This document shows, piece after piece, positions 11,886 to 22,303 of a stretch of 64,000 nt of DNA. The DNA is from Adenanthera pavonina. Lineage: Eukaryota > Streptophyta > Magnoliopsida > Fabales > Fabaceae. The position numbers and the translations under genes were made by a program. The stretch lies in assembly GCA_026686845.1 (NCBI GenBank), contig JAIVEN010000019.1:31996501-32060500 (forward strand). The letters are read 5' to 3'. Every line of letters begins with the position of its first letter. The first letter of the stretch is position 1. The notes beneath the pieces were generated by a model that saw only the letters and a list, made by a program, of their open reading frames with translations, was not told the DNA's origin and made no database searches.

Positions 11886-14561
11886 ATGAATTTCCTTAAA
11901 AACCAATCTCTCCGCTTGCTTTCAAATTCAACCATACAAGATGATATTCTGATGAAAAAGCTCCTCCTCACACATGATCCAGATGGTCGATGGCTGGATT
12001 CTGAGACAATGCTCCATGCAGCGGGCAACATCATGTTTTATGCTTCTACTACCCAAGTTTAGCATTGCAACACCTCTCATATATTATATAAGAACATATA
12101 TTACCTGTATTGAAGTTTTCAGGCTATGATTTTAAGTGACTTCTTTAATTTCTTGTTTCAGGGGGTTCCGAGTTTGAATTTTACCTCTATTTCAAAGGAT
12201 GGTATATCCGAAATTGAATTACTTGGTTGCGACGAAACAGTTGGAAGCATTATCAGAAAAATTTCATGCAAGGTGTCAGTCATATTGATGTATATATGCA
12301 ACTCCACCAAACATATAATGACTAATCAATCATTTTGATTGGCAGATATTGTCCAATTGCTCTGGTAAAGGTGATATCAATTCAAAAACGATGGGTTTGT
12401 TTGATTTGTTGGGGAACTACAGATGGGATGCTAAAGCAGTTTTAGTTATAGCTGCTTTTGCTGCAAAATATGGTGAATTCTGTGGACTCATGCACCTATA
12501 CCCTAGCAATGCATTGGCAGTTTCAATTATGACACTTAAGCAGCTACCCATCAACTTAAGGTTACTGAAACCGCGATTTAAGGCATTGTCCTTGTTGATT
12601 AAGACCATGATGGAGGTGGTCAAGTGTATCATCAAGTTTGAATCTCTCCCACTTCCATATGCTGAGCTGGGCAATGACATTCTCCATGTAACAAAGTTTC
12701 ATATTTACGTAGCTGTGTACTGGATCACCAGAAGCATTTTTGCCTGCTTTTCTCAAGTCACAGAATTCACAACCAAGAAACATGAGCAAGTGCATGTTCT
12801 ACTTCTATCCCTTCAATTTGACTGTTACATCAATTATGTTAAACACAGAAAATTATGTTACCTTTATATAGTTCCATCAGATTTACTTAAGAAGCAAAAT
12901 CAACATATTAGGTTGGACTTGGGATGCTGTTTTGATGTATTTCATTGTTTCAGGTATTCAGATTCAACAATAATTGCAGCCTGGGAGCTTTCAAGCTTGG
13001 CTTATAGGTTAAGCAACATATGCAGCATTCTCAAAGGGCAGGTGGATTTGTGTCACCAAGAAATAGGTTACTTTTCAACTTCATAAGACCATTTATAATG
13101 GGGCATTTATTTATCAATTCTGCTTTGTTCGCTAATATCTGGCTTGAATTATCAGAGAGAAATTTGCAAAACAGGCTACTGAGTCTTGCTGATGAGGTCC
13201 AAATTAATAATCAAGAATTTCTCAGTTTATTATTTCCAATGAAGGATTACTTGCCACTTAAGGATTGCTCAACGCTAGAAAAAGTACTTTGCTTTTTCAA
13301 AACTCATTTGTTTCGTCAGAAAATTTTTTACAAGGAAAAAGCACTTTGTTCAACAACTAACACTTCCTAATTTTGAATTGCCTTTCACCAACAGATTGGT
13401 GTGTCTGAACTGAAAAATAAGATCGTCGTGTTGCTTATCTCAAAACCACAGCAGCTTACCCTGGAGGAATCACTCTTACTGGTTCAGCAAACATGCGATC
13501 ATCCTTTGCATGAGAAGTTGAGGGACAATTACAAGATCATCTGGGTCCCCCTTCTATCTACTGATGAGTGGACTGATACTGAAGAAACTAGTTTCAATAT
13601 TTTATCAGAATATTTGCCTTGGTATACTGTCAGGAAGCCAAGGCTTCTTAGCTCAGCAGTAGTGAAGTATATCAAAGAAGAATGGAATTACAAGGAGGAG
13701 CCCCTTATGTTAGTCCTGGATTCAAATGGCAAGGTCATCAATTCAAATGCAATTGATATGGTCAAAATATGGGGACCTCGAGCTTACCCCTTTTCGGCTT
13801 CGAAAGAGGCAGAGCTCTGGCATGACGAGAATTTGACAATGAAACTACTGCTAGATGACATCAACCTCTTCCTTGCTTATTGGGTATGAATCTGATTCAG
13901 ACTTCATTTTAACTAACATGAAAAGCTCTAACATTTTGCATTGTGTCAGGTTGAAGAAGGCAAAGATCTCTGTCTTTACGGGGGTGACAACTTGGGCTGG
14001 ATTCGACAATTCAACGGTAAAATAGAGGAGCTCAAACGAGAAGGTCTGCAACTGGAAACAATATACGTTGGATTGAACCGGTTAAGCGAACATGTAAAAG
14101 AAATAATGGAAATACTTGCCAATGAATTTAATCCCAGTAATTCACTTCTCTTCACAAAATTACAACTCTTTTGGCTTCGATTGGAGAGTATGAGAAGGTC
14201 GAAATTGAGACTTGGAAAGACAAGTTCTGATCGGGTGCTAGTTGAGTTGTCCGCATTGCTAGACATAAATGACAGGGATGAAGGTTGGGTGGTGATTGGA
14301 AGAGGGAGTTCAAGTAATGTTATAAGGCTTCAAGGAAGGCAGATTATGGAATGCCTCAAAAAATATGCAGAGTGGGGAGAAAATGTGGAGAGATTGGGAT
14401 TGGTGGGTGCCATAAGAAACTTCCTGCAGCCTCCGTCTCTCGAAGTCGAAGGGCCTTGCAGTCACTCTTACTTGGTTCCCTCCTCTCATGGACAGAGTGA
14501 AGGAACTGTGATTTGTGATGTGTGCCGTCGTCCCATGAAGAAATATGTTGTGTACGAGTAA
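11886..14561 (+). CDS. Sieve element occlusion (SEO) family protein
   Basis: Seven predicted exons: 11886-12056, 12162-12272, 12346-12785, 12954-13066, 13156-13283, 13395-13883 and 13950-14561. They sum to 2064 nt (687 residues), the usual SEO size of about 700. SEO proteins are structural phloem (P-)proteins that assemble into filaments in sieve elements. Family hallmarks are the N-terminal LLLTHDPDGR segment, the GNYRWDAKAVLVIAAFAAKYG block, the AWELSSLAYR block, a thioredoxin-like middle domain starting NKIVVLLISKP, and the C-terminal Cys cluster (CSHSY...CDVCRRPMKKYVVYE). The third intron only keeps frame if its donor is GC (GA|GCAAGTGC at 12786). The obvious GT at 12790 would shift the frame. 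Together with the neighbouring small gene, this suggests the SEOc type (At1g67790). The start ATG gives a short N terminus; an upstream exon cannot be excluded. Confidence 0.87.
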
Positions 14562-15800
14562 AAGGAATTATGAAGGGACCTGCTATAAGGAACATGTGTC
14601 ATGTTCCACAAGGTGTCCTCTTACTCGGCAATAGTTATGTTGAAACTACAATTTGGAAATAAAATCTAACACCATCCCCCCGCTTCCTTTAACAAGAATG
14701 TGCTTTTATTTTTTATTTTTTCCTCGTGTGCATCATAATTTGTGATCTCTTGGTCTTTGCCTAAATTATGTTAACTAAGAATTTTTTTTAAAAAAAATTT
14801 TTTTCTCAAAAACATAGAAATTAATCACGTAATTAAATTGCATTACCTAAAAAACTTTGGTTCAAATTAGGTCAAAATTGTTGGCCAAAACAAAAATTAG
14901 GTTAAAATTGCTGCTTCCTTGTCTTTTCAGGTGTGTAGGATCCAACAGTCCTTTCCGGGGTGGGCGTTACAATATTCAAGGTGTGAAAGAAGCCCACTTA
15001 CGCCAAATCAAATCCCCATAGTGTATAGTTGCGTAATGTGTGTACTTGGAAAGTTGAATGAATACTTGGGATCCGAACGCCGTTTTGAGGCGTTTAATTC
15101 TGAATTATTGGACTTGCAGGCTGGCTTAACAACCGACTGATTGCAAAACCCAATTCAAGACGACTCTCATCATCCTACGGACCATAAAATTGAACAAAAG
15201 AGTAACTAAGATCAGAACGGTGTAGCTGTTCTATGTTCATAATTGTGTGTAGCGTATAAAGGTTGCAATTTGAATGGGAAACCACGAGATTTGAACGTCT
15301 TTCCCACACATAAGGCATTCAAATTTAGCGAGTAATAAACAAAGTGTGCCAGGAGACAGGTAGCAAGGTGCAGTTAAAGAGAATTACATTTACACCACGC
15401 TGTTTAAAACTGGCGCATTTTTTAATCTATGCTTCGGAAACAAGAACATCTCCCATTTTCATATTGGGAGAGTTCACCAGTGAGAAGCAACAATCCAAAA
15501 ACATATATATAATAAAAGGAACGTCAGAATGGCACAACACGACCATGTAACAAACTACGAGCCTTAAGCAATTCGCAGTTGCTTTCAGAATGAGGTCGCT
15601 GTTGGAATTAATTTACGCTTTCGTTGACGCGTCCTTCAGCAATTGTAAAACAAACAAAAGAACGCAACGCCTATCGAAAGCTTTCATCCAGCTGGGCTTC
15701 CTTCAGAAAGAGATAAAAACAATCTCATTATACTTACCATGAGGCTCAAGAAGTCGGACCCATTCTCTGAACGATCCACATCTACCATATTATCATATCA
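14562..15800. other. Intergenic region
   Basis: No gene seen. AT-rich with short accidental frames at 14919-15140 and 15344-15550 that match nothing I recognise. Confidence 0.5.
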
Positions 15801-15810
15801 CCCCACGGCG

Positions 15811-15936
15811 TTAGGGTTTGGAGAGGCGTGCTGCTCCTTTAATAGACGCTACAAAACCCCAGCTCGCGATCAAACCCTATTTTTTCCGTATTAATGACTG
15901 TGCCCTTCAATATAGAGTTTTTGGGCCTTGAGCCCA
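15811..15936 (+). promoter_or_regulatory. Telo-box and site II elements upstream of the 64-aa gene
   Basis: TTAGGGTTT (reverse of the telo-box AAACCCTAA) is at 15811-15819 and AAACCCTA at 15872-15879. TGGGCC (site II) is at 15922-15927, with a GCCCA half-copy at 15932-15936. In plants, site II with telo-boxes is characteristic of promoters of nuclear genes for mitochondrial respiration and ribosome production. That fits the downstream small mitochondrial protein. Positions are 170-300 bp before its ATG. Confidence 0.65.
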
Positions 15937-16109
15937 TGGACTTGGGTCAAAGTTTTGGCTAACCCGACCCATATTAGCTGCAGCGTTCGTGTTCTCCGTA
16001 CTCCATTCTTCGCATTGCACTTCTTCTGATTTTTTCTCTTGAGGGAGAGGATCGATTATCGGAAGTCCTGCAGTGGTGCGTAAGAGGGGAAACGAATCGA
16101 AGCGAAAAG

Positions 16110-16900
16110 ATGGTGAAAGTGTCCACGTACTTCGCAATGACGCTGGGAGCTTTCATATTTTGGCAGTCCATGGAGAAGGTGCATGTCTGGATCGCTCTTC
16201 GTCAGGACGAAAAGGTTGGCTCCTTTTGCTTCATCTTCTCTTTGCCTCTATAATAAAGGCCTCTCGTCTTTTAACTCGTTCCAATTTTCATCTTTCCAAC
16301 TTTTATTTCGGTCTGATTTTACCCGGTTTCTACCCCATTAGAAAACCCTAGATATCATGCCATTTTAATTTATATTTAATTATGTTTAGGCATCTGTGTA
16401 TGTTAATCTGGCACATTCGTAATTCAGGACTAGTTTCCACTTATTTCACGATTGAACTAACTTGTTTTTCTTGAAATCATGTGAGCTTGTGATGCTGACA
16501 TTCTCAATCATTTTGATTTCCTCTTTTATGGTACTTCGCTATCTTAATTTTCCATATATTTGAAGAATTATGTATAAATTTTTTAACTTGATTTGTTTGC
16601 GTGTGTGTGTAAAGTAACTTTTATGCAAGCAACGTTTGATCCGCAGTCTTGTGTCAATATGATTGTATTTCTCCTAAATTGTCAATATTGTTTTACATCA
16701 TTTACTCTGTTTGCAATTGCTCAGAAAGATGTGCAACAATCTTTGCGACTATGCTTGTGAAATAAATTCTTTTGACCCCTTAGAAGCTGTCTCTGTATTT
16801 TCTTCTGTAGAAAGAAAGGTTGGAGAAGGAAGCAGAGATCAGAAGAGTTAGAGAAGAATTATTGCGAGAGCAGGCCAGCCGGAAGGATTCCCTTGCATGA
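16110..16900 (+). CDS. 64-residue plant mitochondrial protein, probably a respiratory complex I component (At1g67785-like)
   Basis: Exon 1 is 16110-16214 (35 codons) and exon 2 is 16811-16900 (29 codons and TGA), joined in phase 0 by a GT-AG intron. The protein begins MVKVSTYFAMTLGAFIFWQS, a single membrane-spanning segment at about residues 5-20. It then has a very charged coiled-coil-like tail (DEKKERLEKEAEIRRVREELL) up to residue 64. From memory it resembles Arabidopsis At1g67785, which is reported in mitochondrial complex I preparations; that family link is recollection, not a search. Site II/telo-box promoter motifs support a mitochondrial role. It lies directly after the SEO gene, as in Arabidopsis. 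Its small size makes it easy to miss in automated annotation. Confidence 0.78.
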
Positions 16901-17537
16901 ATTTCTTCTAATTTTGTTGCCATTTTCTCTGTACTTTCCCCAGCTCCTTGTTTTTTCAATGCAATGTTATGCTTAAAGACGATTCGCTACTCATAAGCAT
17001 ATCAACTTTATTCTGGTGGTGGATATCCATCATGGTTATTGACACAAGAACTCGTTTCATAAAATGATACTTATCATTACTCATTCGAATATATGGCCGC
17101 TTGTTGCAGTTCATTTGAATTATTTACCTTGTTTCAGGTTATGAACCAGAATAGAAGTGCTTGTATGGGTTCCTTTTAGCTGTGAGCACGACATTTGTGT
17201 ATCATAGGGTCCCTTGGCAAGAAAAATATGGTTATGATGGTAACTTCCTGTCTAGAGTCTGTTCATCACGGTCCTGGTAATCCTATACCTGTAATTCATA
17301 TATTAGCTTAGCTGCAGAACATGTACTAAATTGTTTGAGGCAAGTCTCTTCATTCTGTTGGTTGTTAAGAAAATGTTCCACTTGCCGAATTTCTCTTATG
17401 ACGGTGACATTGTTGCAGTCGAATATGTAAGTGCTTGCATAAGACCTCAATTGTGTTGTGGTATTTGTGATTCCTAACTGTATAAATCTGCTTGGAGAAA
17501 ATCTCATTGTGCAGTATTGGTTGGGGGTTTTTCCATT

Positions 17538-17556
17538 GGGGGGGGGGGGGGGGGGG
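17538..17556. repeat. Homopolymer run of about 19 G
   Basis: An uninterrupted G run. A run of ten or more C is at about 17790-17800 on the other side of the inverted repeat described next. Exact lengths may be affected by sequencing error. Confidence 0.85.
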
Positions 17557-17616
17557 ATAGGATCTCCCAACCCTTCTTTGGTTAGAAAAATTGGAAGATA
17601 GTGGAGGTAAAATTTA

Positions 17617-17785
17617 GGGGGAATCACAATTTGGGACCAATATCTCAAATTAATCACAAAGAAAGACTTTGAACTAAAAATTAGTGGTAAAAATGGGAGA
17701 CTGAATTGTAAAATTGAAAAAATAAGTAGTAAAAAATTCTACTTTATAATTAATTTGATATATTGGTCTCAAAATATAATTCCCC
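17617..17785. repeat. Inverted repeat (MITE-like), 38-bp arms
   Basis: The left arm at 17617-17654 starts GGGGGAATCACAATTTGGGA and the right arm at 17748-17785 is its near-complement, ending ATAATTCCCCC. About 30 of 38 positions pair, around a loop of about 93 bases. The G run and C run lie just outside. Likely a small palindromic transposable element. A target duplication could not be set because of the homopolymers. Confidence 0.65.
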
Positions 17786-18391
17786 CAAACCCCCCCCCCC
17801 AAAACAAAACAAAAAAGAGTTTTTTTTTGTGAAAAGAGAAACATTTTTACACATTTGGACCAATTTACCCATCATTGCAAAAGAATACTAAACCCTCTCC
17901 ATTTTTATTTAATGGTCAATCCATGTCTTTCGCACTCTATTTAGTGCTCAATCTATACACCATAGCCTTTCAATTGAAAGCAATATTGAAAGTCTGATTT
18001 TGAAATTCATAAATTATTGAGATAAATTATTTAGCCCTTCAAATAATTTGAATTGAATGTTATTAATACTTTTTATAAAATTAATTTTTGTAAGAAAAAC
18101 TTTTAAGTTGATGTTAAATTTTATAATGAGATATTGGCCCAAAAAAAATTATAATGAGATAATATGTTAGAATTATTTAGAAAAGCCTTTTCCAAAGCAT
18201 ATTTAAAAAAATTATCATATATCTGATGAAAGATTTTCAGAGTAAAAAATTACAAAAGTAATGAATTAATATAAAATTACATTCTTTCATAAAAGAGAAA
18301 AAATATGAAAAGAAATGAAACTATATATAAGGGTATAATAGTTAATTTATAATTAATTTTCTTATTTTCCTTCTGAACCAAATAATAATAA

Positions 18392-18665
18392 GAGCCTGTT
18401 TGGAATATTTTTGGAATTGGTAAAAGTACATTTACAAACATATTTTGGGTTAATCTTGTGTTTGACACATTTTAAAAAAGTTGTCATGTATCTCTAAATG
18501 TATTTTTAGCTAACGGACTAAAGAAATTACATTTCAATTTGCAATTGTACTTTCATCTTACAGTCATTTTGTTAAACTTATTTTTACAATAAACAACATA
18601 TAAACATAAATTATATTACAACAAATTTATTTTTATCAACGTCTCATTTTTGTAAACTATAAATT
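18392..18665. mobile_element. MITE-like element, same family as 33015-33626
   Basis: It starts GAGCCTGTTTGG and shares an ordered series of words with the element at 33.0-33.6 kb, including CTAACGGACTAAA/CCAACGGACCAGG, ACAGTCATTTTG/ACAGTTAATTT and TTACAACAAATTTAT. It lacks the 277-bp insertion present in the other copy and so represents an empty site. Edges are approximate. Confidence 0.55.
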
Positions 18666-21600
18666 AAATGGATTAAATCATTAAAATTCATCCTCTCTCA
18701 CCTTTAATCCAATCAAATAAAATGTCATTAAAACCCATCTACTCTCCTCACCCATCATTCCCTTTATTAAAATCTTTTCCCTTGCCTGTCTTGCAGTTGA
18801 ATCAAACACTATATAACTGTAATTGTTTGCTTACTAATGTTAGAGTAACTGAACTGGGGACTCTCGTGGCTCTGCGGTACACGTTTGAGTTTGGGAGCGA
18901 GCAAAGTGCAGACACAGTCCTTCGAGAAAATTATGTTCGCCCCTTGGAAAAAAAAAAAAAAAAGATTTCCTTGGCCTCCTCCTCCACTGCCAATCTCCTG
19001 TGTCCATCGTAAAGATTATAGAATAGATTAGGGGAGGCCTAGTGGCCTCTTATTTGTTATTACTTATTAAATATTAAACATACATATTTAAAAATATAAT
19101 TTTCTCTGTTTATAAAAAAGTTGTATAAAACAAATAAAATATATTTAAGCTTATCAAATAAAAGTATGATCTTTATTTTCAAAGAAATAATAATGATACA
19201 CTTTTTAACTTTTAAATTTTACTCTTTCAAAAATTTAAATTATTTTCTTACTTCTTTGATCATATTTTCAATCTATTAATAGCATAGCACTTTATAATAA
19301 AATAGAAAATATTTTTCTTGAATTGTTCATATTGAAAAATTTATGAAAGGAATTTCACTACTATACAAAAGATAAATAAATTTTATTAAATAAAAATAAA
19401 AGAGATCAATTCTAATATTTGATATTTATTCAATCACTTTTAATATAAATTTTTCTCATCTAGATCTTTTATGTTATTATAATTTTATAATTTTTTATTG
19501 TTTCATGAGTATTTAATTTTAATAAATTTTGTTTTATATTAATATAATAACTATTTTTGTCCAAAACAAGTGTGATAAATATTTAAAAAATTATTAAGAT
19601 TTATGTTAGTTAAATATTTCACCCCCCTAATTAAATTTCCTGGTTCCGTCTCTCTGTGCAGTGCCTAGTCACTTAATGGGAGCACTATCCCAAATTCCTA
19701 ATTGGTGTAGGACACTTATTTATAAGCCCAGCAACTAATTAATTTATAAAGACCAAATACTAAATTTTTTTTTCTGTCAGACCCCAAATACTAAATTAAA
19801 TTAAGTTTCTTAATTATCAAAATACAATATCATTTGTATGACACTTGAGGGGCTAACAATGATAGAAATCATTTTCGAATCGTGGAAATTACAAGCAATA
19901 AGTAATAAGAAATAGCATGGTTATGAGAATGTAACCACATCAGCAAATCAGTCAATTTAATTAAAAAAAAAAAGTAGTGAATCCATGTTATAATTGGTCC
20001 AAAACTCTACAATGCTGGTCACTTGGATAACCGGTTAAAAAAATGATGAGTTACTGATTTAACCAATTCAGATTTTTTGTTTAAGTTTTTTGGTTGTTGG
20101 GAGAAAATGACATCTTTTTTTGAGATACGTTTTCTCTCTATATATCATAATAATATATTTTTAGAAAAATGCCCCTATTTAATGTATCTAAAGAAAAAGA
20201 GAGACATTAAATAAAGGTAGTTTTGGAAAAATATTGAAATTTTTTAAAAAATCGAAGTAGTTAATTAATTTTAATTCCAATTCTTAATCTGCGTGATTTG
20301 GTTAAAAGAATCTTATATTAAGGACCAGAAGAGGAAGTATTATTTTTTTCATAATCATTAATAATTATGGATTTATATAATAAATATTATGATGATGGAT
20401 TATTTGTTACCCACTTTGAATCGAGTTTAATTTGTGAGTTTAATTAATAGGAGTAGAGCTATGTGTACCTAACACGTAGTTCTCTAATTAAATACTGCCA
20501 TTTGGAATTTTTAGACACAAAAGCATCCATTCTGCTAACACCGTTAAATTTTTCCGTCAATCTAAAATTTTCGTAACCTATTTTCTATCATGATTGACGA
20601 TTGAAGCAAGGACGAGCCTTTAGCCGCTGACGAGGGGATCAGGTTATGTCATGTCGATGGTTATATATGTTCCTCTGCCATCAATGATTAAAATTTTCCG
20701 TCAAGCTAAAATTTTCCCTGGCCTATTTTCCACTATCACTATCAAGTGATCTATTGTCGATGGTTCTGTTCCTTGAAATTTTCAAAAAGTCGTCTGTCAT
20801 ATGTATTTCAAAAGGAATCGACAGTGAAGTTTTCATCTTGAGTGATAGAAACCAATATAATTATAGATGTGATTAATTACTCAGCGTACATTACAATTCT
20901 GAATTATCCAAATCTTACGGAACAAGTAAACTGTGAGTAGCAAAGCCAATGGTGCGCAATGGTATTTGTGGTCCTCGTTTGGGATGCAGTATATATAAGG
21001 AGGTGTCACGTTAGTCCAACCAGCAAGCAGCTATGAATATATGGAATGCGTGCCAGAGCAACCAATAGCGTGGAGGACACTGGGCAAATTGGTGTTGGCA
21101 ACATCCCAAAGTAGCTTAGAACAAGTTCCATTGCTGTGCAGGGCAGAGGGAATGTGGGAATCATGCTTCCATGATTTGATTAGTGAAATAGCTCCATCCT
21201 AATAAGATTGCCATTTTTCAACATACATATATAAAATCAACTGGGTAGCTGGCTTGCTGTTTCCTTCGTTTCAAATTAAGTGGAGCATCAAGCATGCATC
21301 TGTAAGAACCACGTCCTGGTCCAATGCACAGCAAGTTAAAACGGATTTCTGTCCAATCCCTAACTTTCCTTCCGATTAATTAATAATGTTCAGAAATTTG
21401 TCCGGGAGTACGATGAATCTAAACACGTAAACTCCTTTCTTGTTTTGTTCTTTTACCGCTTTGGGTTATGTGCTGTTGGCATCTAATGAATAATTAAGTT
21501 GTCACTATGCTTGCAGAATGAATATGCTTTTATCCTTTCTTATTCTTGAATGAAAAATCTGGGCATAAGAACGTAAAAAAATGCCAGAATTTATCGTCAT

Positions 21601-21972
21601 ACTTGGGAAGGTACACAGATATTAAGTCAAGCAGTAAGATGATATATGATGATAATTAAATTACAACGATATCGGCAGCTCAAGATGAAAAGCGTGTGCT
21701 TTCAGACACTAGCTGCTGCGCATAAGAGAAGCAAGACAAAGCGAACACTTGTTTTCTGGCTAAATGAGATTAAGCTAAGACCAAGAAAATTACTACATTC
21801 TCTCATCTCAAAACCTTAAACCGGTTAATTATTAGTGGCTACTCTCTAGTTATCTCGGCCATATAACTGGTTCATTGAACATAATTGATCCGCACTAATA
21901 CACAAATATCACTGCCTAATGCCCCCTGGATGGTATTTGAAAGAGGTCATTTCTGTCTTCAGGGCTATTTCC

Positions 21973-22303
21973 TCAGTCAACATCCAACTCTCTATATCTG
22001 TGCAAATACCTCCTCAGTGGCTCAACCAATCGTTCCCAAGGCCCAGCATATGTCATCCCCATTCACCGTCTTCCTCCTCTCCTTCCGGCACTTCTCCGAC
22101 GCCTCGCTTGTCACAAAGCTTATGAACTCCGACACACATTCCTGCATGGTTTCCTTTGCTTCCTTGGAGATCTTGGCGTTCTGAGGCAATATCTGCTTCA
22201 TGATCCGACCAACATTCGCTATCGGCAACAACCTATCTTGCTCCTTGATTCCACTGGTGTCTTTATTTGACGACGAACTTCCTCCAACGTTCACGTTCTC
22301 CAT
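21973..22303 (-). pseudogene. NF-YB5-like transcription factor subunit, frameshifted in the histone fold
   Basis: The minus-strand frame from ATG 22303 to a stop at 22022 encodes 93 residues. It carries the NF-YB signature EQDRLLPIANVGRIMK, the KISKEAKETMQECVSEFISF helix, and TVNGDDICWALGTIG. NF-YB normally pairs with NF-YC and NF-YA to bind CCAAT boxes in the nucleus. Here the conserved FDDYA block just after is missing and the frame is lost. In the next frame the expected EPLRRYLHRYREL continues and ends at a TGA (21973-21975). The net loss is about 13 bp. This removes the last histone-fold helix from the main frame, so the gene is either a pseudogene or makes a truncated protein. It has no intron, as usual for this subfamily. 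Upstream of the ELM2/SANT gene, matching the NF-YB5/At2g47820 pairing in Arabidopsis. Confidence 0.8.

Larger units (their letters stand above)
16901..21972. other. Long intergenic region with MITE-like repeats
   Basis: No protein gene is supported in about 5 kb. It contains the palindromic element at 17617-17785, a MITE relative at about 18392-18665, and a diverged direct repeat (TTTTCCGTCAATCTAAAATTTT-like words near 20548 and 20693). The frame at 18722-19012 is low complexity at its end and matches nothing. Confidence 0.5.

Noticed and set aside
12790..12953. GT-AG intron with donor at 12790 in the SEO gene
   Set aside because: It shifts the frame before the conserved AWEL block; the GC donor at 12786 keeps it.
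18722..19012. 96-residue protein
   Set aside because: Ends in a poly-lysine run from an A tract; no domain and AT-rich noncoding surroundings.
19020..19680. Possible transposable element between GGGGAGGCCTAGTGG and CCTGGTTCCGTC words
   Set aside because: The ends are not clearly inverted or direct repeats and no target duplication could be found.
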